A DNA stretch of 64,000 bases from Haemonchus contortus (taxonomy: Eukaryota > Nematoda > Chromadorea > Rhabditida > Trichostrongylidae): positions 11,811,514 to 11,875,513 of the forward strand of contig LS997562.1 of NCBI GenBank assembly GCA_000469685.2, in the 5' to 3' direction. Shown piece after piece: positions 1 through 11,150 of the stretch. The notes beneath the pieces are model-generated. The model did not search any database. It saw only the letters and a list, made by a program, of their open reading frames with translations, and was not told the origin of the DNA. Position 1 is the first letter of the stretch. Each line of letters opens with the position of its first letter. The position numbers and the translations under genes are program-made.

Positions 1-227
1 CTACAACTCACTGAATACTTCCAATGAAGGAGAATGTCTCCTGGGTATAATTATGGCGAGCGTCGCCGCTAATGACGTACCCCCAGGAGCTTCGGTGGAT
101 CGAGGACTTAAAAATTGAAGTTTTCCAAATTTTGAACTCACCATTTTATAGATCTCGACGAGCTGAGTCGAACTATATAACATCATACATGAAAAAAGTG
201 TAAACCCACCTAGTTATAGAGAAAAGA

Positions 228-257
228 CGAAAAAGACGCGAATCCGCGTCTTTTTCG
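228..257. other. Perfect 13-bp hairpin
   Basis: Two perfect 13-base arms (CGAAAAAGACGCG and its reverse complement) are separated by a 4-base loop. No gene abuts it, so a transcription role is not shown; it may be a remnant of a foldback element. Confidence 0.6.
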
Positions 258-428
258 CCTTTTTTCGAATAATTAGGGAGGGTATTGTACGTGTAGATAT
301 AGTGGATATCGAAGATGAATAAAGAAGAAAGGCAAAACTATCTATGCATGGAAATGATCCTCTCAAAAGTAAGAAGGGAAGTAACGTTAGATAGTCTCAC
401 AAGGTTGGCAAGTTGTGAACAAAACTTC

Positions 429-505
429 GGCTTCGGACGGGACTCGAACCCATACTCGTGCTTTCGAACACCGTGCTCTCTATACCCAACACTACCAAGA
501 CCCCG
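429..505 (-). repeat. tRNA-like sequence (pseudo-tRNA or tRNA-derived SINE head)
   Basis: Read on the minus strand there is a good polymerase III B-box/T-loop (GGTTCGAGTCC), preceded by a D-arm-like stretch with GGTAGTGTTGG. The 5' and 3' ends do not pair into an acceptor stem, so it is unlikely to be a working tRNA. It fits a tRNA-derived short interspersed element or a decayed tRNA. Confidence 0.45.
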
Positions 506-627
506 CTTGCCGTCATTTTTATTTGGCGGTTTTTATGCCGTAGCTCATCAGCACTCACACGTTCAATTTAATGAAGACGATAAAAAGCGGGTTCCTGAAG
601 CCAAATACAGCTTCCTTGTGAAATGAG

Positions 628-783
628 ATGAACATCTTCAAAAATTCAAAAACAACTGTAAAAAAGCCACCAGTATTACCTGTCCTTCTGATGTTTTCTA
701 CGGTAGCCGCTGCAAGACCACTGCCCCTCGCTGTGGAAATTCGGGGGAAAGTACCGCTACCCAGTATTAATCACACAGTGTAG
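628..783 (+). CDS. Possible small secreted-peptide ORF (low confidence)
   Basis: ATG-initiated open frame of 51 codons. Residues 15-30 are hydrophobic (PVLPVLLMFSTVAAA), followed by a short tail RPLPLAVEIRGKVPLPS, so it resembles a signal peptide plus a short mature peptide. No family is recognised, no splice or polyadenylation signal confirms it, and an ORF of this length can arise by chance. Confidence 0.15.
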   Translation: MNIFKNSKTTVKKPPVLPVLLMFSTVAAARPLPLAVEIRGKVPLPSINHTV

Positions 784-1260
784 TAGGAGCACGTATAACA
801 TGCGTTCAACTGTTTTCCACCAGTTCGTGTCATTTTTCGGAATACCAATCAGTTGTAGCTTTGTTTTGCTACTATAGAATTGCACGAATTGTCGAAATCA
901 GCTCGTTAAGCTCTACAAAATGGTCATTTTGTTTTTAGATTTCATGCTTCATTCTCATGTTTGGAGGATTTTCTCTTCGAAATTAAGAACATATAAGCCA
1001 AGACTTCGGCTTACAAGGAGTGGTACGGATCAAAGGCGAGCGATTCCTCCCATGTCAGATCTCTGATGCCCTGAACATCATTGCATGAATTATGAATCAT
1101 TCAATCAGAGTCAAGCCGACGTAGGGCGTAATGTCCTATTTCTCTAAACAAAAACTATCCCTTTATACACGGATCATTCCTAATAAACATACGGCTCTGT
1201 TCAACTCACTGTTTTTTTTTTTGCTGTTTTTTTCATTGCCGACAACCCAAAAATTTTCAG

Positions 1261-1404
1261 CATAGTAAAGTGGAGTCAAGAGGAGGAGTTCCAGATAACG
1301 CCATGCACCTGTATTCTCAAAACTACGAAGCTGACGGCTCCACTTTTACGAAACTCTCACATTTCATAACTATTTCGATAAATGAGACCTACAGGACTAA
1401 ATGA
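1261..1404 (+). CDS. Candidate terminal exon, unknown protein
   Basis: A strong nematode-type acceptor (AAAATTTTCAG, ending at 1260) is followed by 47 open codons and TGA at 1402. The frame begins HSKVESRGGVPDNAMHLYSQ and has ordinary amino-acid composition without low complexity. It may be the last exon of a plus-strand gene, but no upstream exon could be linked, and no family is recognised. Chance cannot be excluded. Confidence 0.3.
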   Translation, partial: HSKVESRGGVPDNAMHLYSQNYEADGSTFTKLSHFITISINETYRTK

Positions 1405-1597
1405 ACTCCTGGCTTTAACGTAACTAGACTTCTTGGTGCACACCGCACACTCCAGTTATGGGATTTCTACCCTATGCAAATATATTTAGCCTCGGTGTTC
1501 CAAAGAGACTTAAATTCAATTCATTTATACTTAAGTTCACCTGGACACTCGGACGCTACTCCGTAGAGCTCTTGCAGTGTATACGAAATACTATAGC

Positions 1598-1652
1598 TGC
1601 TTTCATAATCCACGATCGCGCGATCGGTCGCGGGCCAAATTGTGGACTATGA
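1598..1652. repeat. Short copy of a GTCCACGA-type foldback element
   Basis: Arms CATAATCCACGATCG and (reverse strand) CATAGTCCACAATTTGG surround CG-rich sequence containing CGATCGGTCGCGGG. The same end sequence and CGGTCG-rich core occur at 36909-37123, so this is probably a short member of the same foldback family. Confidence 0.5.
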
Positions 1653-1659
1653 AACCAGC

Positions 1660-4600
1660 ATATGCAAGATCGTTCAGCCGCAGTGGTCCCGCCCTAGTAC
1701 ATCACATAGATTGCGACTGTTACTGATGATTTAGGTGATAAGCCTGTGATGAACATAAGGCCGATAATGGCTACAAGAAGACGTTTCCTGGAAAATTTGT
1801 AAGTGCATTATTGTGAAATATTTATTTGAGCGATATCAGCACAGGTGCAGCGTTGTTTGGCGAAAAAAGCCGTTTTACCACAACACGCTGATGATATTGA
1901 GGGCTACAGATGGAAACATTACGTACAAGTCTAGTCAATCACAAAATTCCCTTCTACCACCAACTGTAGTAGTTGATAGTCTATGAACTTCACTGCTATC
2001 TTATCCAGATTCAAATAAAATTTATCTTCAATCGTGAATGTGAGTATAATGCGGAGCTTTTCAGTGTTCCAAGTGACTATCTTGCACGACTCGCCGAGTT
2101 GAGTTCAATAAGCAAATTCATATCTTCTCGTGTACTTTCAAAAATGCTTCTAGCGGATACTGTACATCATCGACTTCATTTTTGAATCCTTATCTTTGAA
2201 ATACTTTGTTCGTCTGTTTAGAAACGGTAGACCTTTCCAGTGTCTTGTGATTGAACTTTACAAGAAAATAACTGGCATGACGTTCGTTACAGCCCTTAGA
2301 TTTGTTTTTAAACTCTTCTCGAGTATAAACTTTGTTCTTGGGTATGGTGAATGCCGACATTAACAGAACACGGAACCTTTAGAAATGGCAATCTGTAGTA
2401 TCAGTATTTTTGCCGACAATGTAAAGGAATGTCATCGAACTTAACGACAAAGTAGAGCTTTCTGGCAATAGGAATCCTTGATAGAACTCCGAAGCTAAAC
2501 GGTGACTAGAGATTGGTAAGAAGGGTTTACTACTGAGTAGAAGTTTCTGCTGAGTAAAAGGCTGAAAAAAGTGCATGTAGAGCAGCTGATCAGTTGAACC
2601 TAGCAAAGAAGAAATCGTATTCAAAGGAAAGTCCGTTCAAAATGAAGGTTCTTGATAGGCCAATCCCATTTTCATAGCCAACATGATGACAGGGAGCTAC
2701 TCTCTTGTTGAAGTCTTTTTTATAAATTCTTTGTCGGTGTTGAACTCACTTAATATGGGACGTCTTGGAACTTCTGAAAAAGTGTTGGATACGCGATTAA
2801 TATCGAATTGGGCGTATCTCTATGTGTATCTTGCTGAGAGGAGCGAAAAGAGCAGCTGGCAAAAAACAACTTCATTTCCTGACAACCGCTCAAACTGTTT
2901 GGAAAAATCACATCAGGATTCACGATGATAGATTCACGATGACGACGCATTCGAGCTTGTGGCTGAGTGTCCGGATAAGAAAGCATATACCGGTACTTCA
3001 GCTCAAGTGAGGTGAGTGGCAGCACATGCAGCCGCAATACTGCCAACGTCGCTCTCAGAAGGCTCCGCCTTAACAACCCTCTCCGAACATAAGCATGATA
3101 CTCAGGATAAGGTATCTAACCATTACATCAAAAACCATGTTATACAGAATTTCCTGAGTGTGGCAACGTATGCTTTTCGTGTCTAAATGCCCTTCGAAAG
3201 ATTTACACGAAAATCTTGAAATTTATGGTCAGAAGCAGACCACTCCTTTCAAAAAGGAATGGAGGGGCAACTGTGCATTCATACTTTGCACCAGCAAGAC
3301 GGGGAGTCTGGCGTAAGCTGGACGATATGAATGACCGTACTATAAACTGAAGTAGTAACAAGCCCTCATAGCGTCCACAGCAAGGATGATAGGTATGCCG
3401 ATATGAATGGATGGAACTCCCAAATTATGCCTGCACCATCGAAAAAAATCTGGCGAAATCACTCCAAACCAAAAAGAACCTATTGTAACGGTGCAGCAGC
3501 ACCTCTAATCAAGATGAAGGGATTATTCACATCGATTGGAAAAAGTTTTTACTTAAAAGTTCATACTTATGCTCTCTTGGCGAATTCCCATGAGAACTCC
3601 GCAGCACTCGGTGAGAAACTCCTGAAAAGTTTTAGGGTACACTCGAGAAGGTTTTGCCAGCCGCTGATCATGTCAGCCGCCTCCACTTTTCGAATATATA
3701 CTTTTATTAGTAGGAATAGTTACCTCTTTGGGATTACGTCTGCTTCAATGTTCACTTGTGACCTTAACATTGGCCGCTTTGACCAGAAAAAGCGCTTCGA
3801 AAGTTGACTTTGACTCGAAAAATGCCAACGTTACATGGTAATTGGCCTGTCATAATGTTTCAAGAGCGACTTTGTTGCAAGTCTTCTATCGTGATGACCG
3901 GCTACATTCCGTGTTCAGTTGGTATTGGATATAATTGACGGAGCCTCGCAATGAGGGAGACGAAGTGTCAACTTTGTGCAATGTGTAGTTGTCGAGTCCC
4001 CTTAATGACATCAATGAAGTGAGAAGACACGAAAAAAAAACATATGAACGCCCACATAATTTTTTCCGAATGTTCAAAGAGGAATTGAGACGATACGGAA
4101 AATGGGCTTCTGCAGCGGGAAGCTTGGGCATTTCTGTAGGGTCTTGAAGTTTTTCGCGGTGTTGTACAGCTCGGAAAAATTGCTTATATCCAGAATTTAA
4201 GGCTTCTAAGTTGGAGCAAGAGGGATCTGTAAGAGCGTATGTTTGTTTAGCAAAGCTATGTGGATATTGCTTTTGTAAAATAAATAGGAGTTATCTGAGT
4301 AGCTTTCATACGCGAACAATGCACTCTTACAGCCTCGGGTTTTTCGAGAGCATGTTGAATTCTGCCTATGTGCAACCGTTCCTGAACAGCACCATACACC
4401 GTGCCTTTCTTGGTCGAGGTCTTTCTTCCCTCAAAGAGGCAAGGAAGAGACAGCACTTTGTGGTCGAGCCAAGAGAACTCATCCCACTCATATACCTTTG
4501 CTGAATCGCACTCTCGAAGCTTTCGCCACAGAAAATTTGCAACAAATAAGAATGACAGACCAATTACCTATTTCAAATAAACAGGTAAACGAGACTATTT

Positions 4601-5050
4601 TTGAAAGCTGTTCACAAATTCAAACCAGCATTGAGGGTTAGGTACATCTACAACATTGTACATACAACACCTGGAAAGGACACCTAGTAATGGATCCAAC
4701 CGGTCAGACGATCTGAACTCAATCAAAGTTGTAAGCCAGTTACGGTCGATCCGGGTCAAAGGGTCTCCAGCGCACTCCTAGCCTTCTCTATTTATGATCT
4801 TTTTTCTATTTACGGTCTTATTTTCATTTCTAGCATTTATGGTTTTAAGCTAGCTCTACTCATAAATTAGGGTGATAATAGTTGCTCGATTTTCTCACTA
4901 CCCTGTAACTCTTAGTTATCCGAAGATGACAAGACTCTTTTCAGCAACCCACAATAACTGTTATGTTTCACCCTTTTTAAAACGCGTGAAATGGCAGGCA
5001 TAAATAAATAAATAAAAGAAGACACAATATTAGTGATTAATATATACCTA
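1660..5050. other. 3.4 kb without a supported gene
   Basis: Several open frames of 60-134 codons occur on both strands (the longest at 3403-3807, plus), but none shows a known motif, convincing flanking splice sites or family similarity I can recognise. The segment around 4980-5015 ends in TAAATAAATAAATAAA after AGGCA, which looks like the 3' tail of a non-LTR element. Confidence 0.5.
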
Positions 5051-5054
5051 TACA

Positions 5055-5222
5055 TTATTCACAATTAATCCTGTCAAGCAAATTTCCAGACCCCATAACT
5101 TTTGAAGAGAAACCATTTAGCAGTTTTACTCTCCATTTTCGTGAATAGCATTCAAAACTCTACCGTTTTATCTGGGTCTCCATTCAAAGTCCCCCGGTAA
5201 GTAGACTACCCCTTCCTGGTTA
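5055..5222 (+). repeat. Partial copy of an interspersed repeat also at 26.6 and 29.8 kb
   Basis: The stretch from AAATTTCCAGACCCCATAAC through AATAGCATTCAAAACTCTAC to the CTTCCTGGTTAG end aligns by eye with 29780-29985 (same orientation) and with the reverse of 26580-26750. This copy lacks the pseudo-tRNA part found in the other two. Confidence 0.5.
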
Positions 5223-5589
5223 GTGCCTTGAATGAGTATATCACTCAGGTTAAACGGAAATCTAGGCGCTTGGGAACACTCTTACTTTGAACACTTTTCC
5301 CACTTATACTCCTATAAAAACATTTGTAGTTTCTTTGCTGAATCAAATAATCTGAAGTATGTCCAATGCGTAGCACAGTTTTTAGGCTTCCGAACTGTTC
5401 AAATGGCCTGCTGTGATTTCTATTATCTTCTTGTTGCTGTTTCTAGATCAAGACAACAGTTGCTCTCCAGTGCTTGTAAAACTCATATGAATCTTCTCGA
5501 TGCCTCAATATTTTACCAACGTTTGTTCTGAAGAAGGCTCTACAGAACAATGCTTCTTACTCTTAGATACATTCCGACATCCGTATAGA

Positions 5590-5975
5590 CCTCATTTTTA
5601 GTCTACGGATTTCGTGTGGATTGCGGGGTTGGTATAGTGGCAAGTGGCGAGCTCTCTCGCATGCACGGTCCCCGGTTCGAATCCCGGATCGATATCCGCA
5701 TAGGCCAACTGAGCCTTCTAATGCCCCGGGGTCGGTAAAATGATACCAGACTCGTCTGGGGGAATTTCTCTCCACCTGTCCATCCATGTTAACACCCTTC
5801 CTTCTCTACCAACTCTTCCGCTTACCCCCTTCAACTAACTTAGCCTTCACCTCTTGGTCCTTCCTGTCCCTGCTTTCCTTTCACGTCCGGGAACGGACAT
5901 TCAGGCGAAGGGAGGTGTAAGAGCAACGAAGTGTAAGACATGATTACCAGAACAATCAATCAATCATCAATTTCA
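5590..5975 (+). repeat. tRNA-derived SINE
   Basis: A polymerase III promoter-like head spans about 5620-5700: an A-box-like GGTTGGTATAGTGG and a perfect B box GGTTCGAATCC, with no complete acceptor stem. It is followed by about 250 bp of non-tRNA body and ends in a TCAATCAATCATCAA simple tail around 5957-5975. This head-body-tail order is typical of tRNA-derived SINEs. It encodes no protein. Confidence 0.65.
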
Positions 5976-6143
5976 GTTCGTGCAAGCAGCGTGCCAAGCA
6001 ACTACTCTCGGAGGCGGAGGGGACGAAGACGTTCGAGGAAGACGGAGAAGACCTTACATGACTCAAGACCGGCCCGCTTCTGGACAGCTAGCCCCTTTCG
6101 CGCACATTTTGCCCATCTGTCGGTTGGCGGTTCGTAATATGCT

Positions 6144-7690
6144 TGATACTATATATAAAGCGCTCGCGTGTGTCTGTCTGTCCGTCCATCCGTGTGTTCG
6201 ACTGTCTGTTTGCATAGAAATTCATAACTCCCGCCACCGTGAATCTAGAAAATTCAGATTTGGTTGGAGCTCCCGAGGCAGGATGGGAACACTGGGGTTT
6301 GCGCCAAAACTGTCAATTTGGCCCTAGGGCAATCAAACATGGCAGGAGTATAGGCGGCAGAATGGGAACACTTATATAGTAGGTGGGAGGACTGGACTCC
6401 GCCCATTGGAGGCGGGGTGTGCGCAAATTGGCTCTTGGGCGCTCGAACTGGTAGGAAGTCAGGCGGCAGTATGCGAACACTTATGGGCTGGATATCGCCC
6501 ACTGGGGGCGGGGAATATGCGAAATAAATGTCTGAGCAAAAATCCATAACTCCTGATCCCGTGGACTTGGCGAACAAAATCAATAGGAGTAGAGGGGCAG
6601 GATGGCAACGGAACAGGATCCAATCACCAATTGAATCCTAGAGCCTTTGTTATTCACGATCTAGCTTTGACTCTTCGATATGATTCATTCGACAAGAAGG
6701 GTAAGAGCACAGATAGGGACCGATAATAAAATTTGGTTCGCTTCTTGCTTACTACCGTTACACAGTGAAGTTTGTGATTAATGAAGGATCAGGGTTTTTC
6801 TCTTCTTTGATATAATTCATGGCAAAACTTATCCGACCGCTAATATCCTTGGATTCCCATTTAATGATGTATCCGTACTCTCAAAAGGAGCTACAATAGC
6901 GCTCAAAAGAATTCGGCCAAATGCTTCCACGCTTTTCCGTTCACAACTTTTTTCCTAGTAGACCAGATCGCGTGAAATTTGGTTATACATATTTAACTAG
7001 AGCATGTTTTACCCTACCCAGCACTATTCGACTGCAAACAGCAATATTCACATATCCACGCAAGGGTTTGATGCGATAGTAGACTTCACCATGAGCAAAG
7101 TTATTGACGTCTGCATTTATTCGCACCTAATGTACGTTCTTCTTCTCTACTAGGTTCGGGATTAGCGCTCGTACACTTTAGACATGGCGAAAAGGAAAGA
7201 GACTCTAGAAGGATCATCATCTGTATTTCCAGTTGATTTTGAGTTTAGGCTCCTTGGGATATCTGTAACATGATCAGATTGCAGGTTAATAGTGGTAAAT
7301 GTTCGCAATACACCCATGCTACACATAATGAAATTTCGCATGATTAGATCCACTAGGAAAGAAGATACGACTGAAAAGTACAACTGTAGAAGCATTTCGC
7401 CGAATACTTTTGGCCTACTGTACATTTATAAAGACATTTGATAATGGTATTACTGTTATGACTCGACAACATTTGTGAGTACCATTCAAGGCTTTGGATG
7501 CCTACCGGTTAAACCTTAAATGGGTCGTTATTGAATAGCGACAGGTCGAGCCTTCCAATCAAAGGCATAGACATCGGTACATCTTGAATATCGTTTGCAT
7601 GCCCTTTCGCTCCTCTACCGAATTTCGTGTTTCGAAAAGTATCATTTGATGTAAAGGAAGAGGGAAGCCCAGCGACCCGACTGGTGAGTA
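6144..7690 (-). repeat. Long unclassified repeat, copy A (interrupted by a MITE)
   Basis: Begins with ATATATAAAGCGCTCGCG and TGTCTGTCTGTCCG simple sequence, continues with tandem units carrying AACTCC, GGATGGGAACACTTAT and GGGGGCGGGG boxes (about 6230-6610), then a unique body. The body aligns with copy B (13.0-14.8 kb) in the same orientation and with copies C, D, E and F in reverse. It holds no ORF with recognisable coding content, so it is non-autonomous. A 527-bp MITE interrupts it at 6894-7420. Confidence 0.65.
6894..7420. mobile_element. Tc1/mariner-type MITE flanked by TA
   Basis: Imperfect terminal inverted repeats of about 27 bp: left CAATAGCGCTCAAAAGAATT, right (reversed) CAGTAGGCCAAAAGTATTCG, both continuing into CGG(C/G)(C/G)AAATGCTTC. 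TA flanks both ends (6892-6893 and 7421-7422). The paralogous copy B reads GGAGCTGCATTATTG at the corresponding place, giving an apparent empty site. No transposase is encoded. Confidence 0.7.
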
Positions 7691-7954
7691 ATGAACGATC
7701 ACACGTATCATTGGCTGTAATCAGTCAAGGATTTTAAGCTCGTATTTAAGTAGAGGTCTCGGGTGAGGACAATCATTCTGCAGTCTTCCCCGTTCCGGAA
7801 TCCAGCCATAACTTTGATGGGATCTTATGCTTCTGAAGTCGGTCAGTATCTTCATATTTTCACAGCTGAAGAGCTCGTCTTGCAACCCGGGCGCTGCCAT
7901 CGTACACGGTTCTCGGCATTTTTCTAGCTTCTGAAGTAAAACTCGAAAGAATTA

Positions 7955-9224
7955 GATTGGCGCATAAGTCTTTGGACCTTATGCAATTTTTTTCAATTTA
8001 ATTCTTCACGACATTCAATTCAATTTAATTCTTTCCTTCACGACAATTAACATTTAAAGTATAATTGCACCGCCACTATCGACAAGGAATCACCATTTAT
8101 CAGGCAACTTGTGGATCCTGCTTACAGCTGCTGCTGCTCAGAATTCCTGAGGATTCGAGGAGAAAAACTCGTCGATGCACGTCTCGAGTTGATTCCCATC
8201 ATCGAACTTCTTGTTTTTCAGATGCTCTCAGATGGAGCGAAAGCAGCGGGTGATAATCCGTTGGAGCCAGGTCTGGTGAATAAGGTGGGGGGTTAGAACA
8301 TGCCATCTCAGGCTTTGAACTTTCTTCTGGGTCTCCATCGATATGTGTAAGCGAGCGTTGTCGTGAAAAAAAGTAGACTTTCCTCTGTTCTTGTCGTAGA
8401 TCTGCAGCAATAAGGTTCACAGAGTACACAAGGCTTTGGTGCTGAACGTGGAGTTTTATGACAGGAAATCCCAGGAATGATCCTTCCGAATGGCTCCAAA
8501 CGCTAAGCATTACCTTCACATGTTAGAGTTTTGTTTTGGGGTTCCACGCTCTACGCGTCCGAGCCACTGGCGCTTCCTTAAATGGTTTACTCAGAGAACA
8601 CACTTCTCGTCGCCGGCGATTAAGTCTTCCAGCCATGAGTAGGTGCGCGGGAAAGTCAACAAGTTCAGGCATGAATCACTACTCATTTGGAGGTGGTGAA
8701 CACCCAGCTCACAACTTACCCATATCTCCATATCTTGATGTGATTCCCAGGCGATGCAAATGGACAGCCACTGTGTCGTGATAGCTATTGAGCTCTTGTT
8801 TCAACTGGCCGGCACTAAACCTGGAATCCTCGTCAGCCAATCCCTGGAGGTGGTCGTCATCATTCAGGTCAGCTGATCTCCCAGATCGTTGTTTTCGGGC
8901 TAGTCAAAGTCACCGGTTTTCAAATTGTGGTACAAATTTCTCATTGTGCTGTGAAAGAGAATGGAGGATCCTATCGCATCACATATTTCATCCGTCGCTC
9001 AATTCGGATTAACGTATTTTCCAAACTTATAAAGCAGAGGCGGTTTAACTTGCTTCGAGTCTAAACCGATTCTTGCAGCCATAGCCGTTGCGAAATGCTA
9101 CGGCAGATACGGTATGAAAAGCACATTGACCTGCACTTAGACATGTTTCGCGATAAACGCTTCGAAGCAATCCCCAAAGATTTCACAACATTATAACGAA
9201 AATGTACAGACTTATGCGCCAACC
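7955..9224 (-). mobile_element. mariner-family transposon, full length, decayed transposase
   Basis: Terminal inverted repeats of 16 bp or more (left GATTGGCGCATAAGTCT, right reversed GGTTGGCGCATAAGTCT) lie between TA dinucleotides (7953-7954 and 9225-9226). The 1270-bp length is normal for mariner. The transposase reads on the minus strand with many stops and frameshifts. Recognisable blocks are a helix-turn-helix-side HNEKFVPQFENR block near 8930, KVMLSVWSHSEG near 8490, and the catalytic-region signature PPYSPDLAPTDYHPL near 8270-8230. The TIRs resemble irritans-type mariners. It ends 60 bp upstream of the repeat-protein exon. Confidence 0.85.
8199..8519 (-). pseudogene. mariner transposase, C-terminal half (broken)
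   Basis: The longest open piece of the mariner transposase: 106 codons containing KVMLSVWSHSEG (around the second catalytic Asp region of mariners) and SPDLAPTDYHPL (third catalytic Asp). The flanking parts are in other frames or interrupted by stops, so no functional DD34D transposase can be made. Mariner transposases are normally about 345 aa. Confidence 0.75.
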
Positions 9225-9284
9225 TAACTGGATCGCAAATTCGGGGCTTTCTTACAGCTCGACTCATATAAACTACTCTTATAG

Positions 9285-11148
9285 TGCTCGTGATCGTCTG
9301 CACATTGCTCATCTTCGGTGCAGAGTCGGATGACGAGAATATCGAACAGGCTCTCAACGGTACCGAGGATTCCGTAGAAACTGACAACGAAGACTCCCTT
9401 GGAGCTGAGCCCGAAAAAGAGCTTCTAAATAAAGCCGAGAACATTAACAAAGGTGAAGAAGCCGCTAATCAAACTGAGAATCCTGACAAAGTCAAGCATG
9501 AATTACAAGGCGAGAATAAAACCGAGAGTTCCGAAAAGATAAAGGTGAAAGAGAAGGACTCCGTCATAAAGACATTTAAGAGGGATAGTCTCGTAGAAAC
9601 CGAACGCACCGAGAGTTCAGCTCAAGAACATGGCGAAACTAGTCCTGACATTTTCAGTAGAAGTGGTAAGGCCACTTTTACGCAGAACAGCGATTCCAAC
9701 GAGCCGGCTACTGAAGTTACTGAAGTAATAATTGAACACACTACAGATCCAGCTCAAAAAGTGCCGAAAATGGTCCTGACATTTTCAGTGGGAGTGGTAA
9801 GGCCACTTCTACGCAGAACAGCGATTCTGATGAGCCGGCTACTGAAGTTACTGAAGTGATAATTGAACACACTACAGAGCCAGCTCAAAAAGGTGCCAAA
9901 AATGGTCCTGACATTTTCAGTGGGAGTGGTGAAGCCACTTTTACGCAGAACAGCGATTCCAACGAGCCGGCTACTGAAGTTGCTGAAGTAATAGTTGAAC
10001 ACACTATAAGCCCAACTCAGAAAGATGCCGAAAATAGTCCTGGCATTCTCAGTGGGAGTGGTGAGGCCACTTCTACGCAGAACAGCGATTCCAACGAGCC
10101 GGCTACTGAAGTTGCTGAAGTAATAGTTGACACCACTATAAGCCCAACTCAGAAAGATGCCGAAAATAGTCCTGGCATTCTCAGTGGGAGTGGTGAGGCC
10201 ACTTCTACGCAGAACAGCGATTCCAACGAGCCGGCTACTGAAGTTACTGATGTAATAGTTGAAACCACTATAAGCCCAACTCAGAAAGATGCCGAAAATA
10301 GTCCTGGCAAACTCAGTGGCAGTGGTGAGACAACTTCTACGCAGAACAGCGATTCTGATGAGCTGGTTACTGAAGTTACTGAAGTAGTAATTGAACACAC
10401 TCCCGATCCAGCTCAGAAAGATGCCGAAAATGATCCTGACATTTCCAGTGGGAGTGGTGAGGCCACTTCTACGCAGAACAGCGATTCTAACGAGCCCGTC
10501 ACCGACGTTACTGTAGTAATAATTGAACACACTATAAACCCAACTCAGAAAGATGCCGAAAATGATAATGGCATCTCTGAAGAATATATTAGTGAAGTCA
10601 CTACTATCCAGGACAGCACTTATGAAGAGCAAGTTACTGTGTTTCCTAAAGTGAAAACTAAACGCTCTAGGAAGCCAGTTGAAAAGCCTACAGAAAGTAG
10701 CCCCGGCATTGTAACCGAGAGTGATAGGGGTACTTTCACCCGCGACACTAGTCTTGGTGAGCAGGTTACTGAGCAACCTACATTAAAGACAAAACGCTCT
10801 AGAAAACCAGTTCCAAAAATTGCCCGAACTAAGCCTGACATCTTCGAAAAGAAAATTAGGTTCACTTCTACGCAGCACAACAATCGTGGTGAGCAGGTTA
10901 CGGAGCCTCGCGGAGAAATACACACCAAGGGTCCAGGACATGATTACGATGCGTATGGCGACAAGGAGCATGAAAGTGCTACTGCTGATTTCGGAGTTGA
11001 AGTTTGGGATCCGGAGAACCCAGAATATCCGAAAGACATTGACGAGCACCTTATTCCAGACGACCCTGCTATGACACCCATTGATCTATTCTCATTCAGT
11101 GTTGGAATTGCATTTGTGATTATCTCCTTTATGTTCCATTTCTTTTAG
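9285..11148 (+). pseudogene. Secreted/membrane-anchored 44-aa-repeat protein with a 1-bp frameshift
   Basis: Two overlapping frames form one protein of about 620 aa. The N-terminus is signal-peptide-like (LVIVCTLLIFGAES). The open frame starts at GTG, and an AG acceptor lies immediately before TG at 9285, so the true ATG may be split by an intron. An acidic region follows, then seven 44-aa repeats (SGSGEATSTQNSDSNEP core), two KTKRSRKPV basic clusters, an acidic DPENPEYPKDID stretch and a final hydrophobic segment (FSVGIAFVIISFMFHFF) that could be a membrane or GPI anchor. Repeat units are spaced 132 bp except the first interval, 131 bp; the base is missing in the CAAAAAG run at 9755-9761, where the frame changes. 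Family unknown. It may be a pseudogene, a polymorphism or a sequencing error. A mariner ends 60 bp upstream. Confidence 0.6.
9650..10575 (+). repeat. Seven tandem 132-bp units inside the repeat-protein gene
   Basis: The string CGCAGAACAGCGATTC starts at 9681, 9812, 9944, 10076, 10208, 10340 and 10472, giving intervals of 131, 132, 132, 132, 132 and 132. Unit-to-unit identity is high and changes are largely codon-level substitutions, which suggests recent expansion or homogenisation. More diverged units follow up to about 10900. Confidence 0.9.
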
Positions 11149-11150
11149 AA

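Noticed and set aside
429..505. Functional tRNA gene
   Set aside because: The B box is good but the acceptor stem does not pair; reported as a tRNA-like repeat instead.
3403..3807. 134-codon plus ORF
   Set aside because: No recognisable motif, no splice context and no repeat match; length is within chance for 64 kb and six frames.
9754..10776. 340-codon ORF on the minus strand
   Set aside because: It is the antisense of the 132-bp tandem repeats; a 132-bp period (multiple of 3) without stops in one antisense frame propagates across all units.
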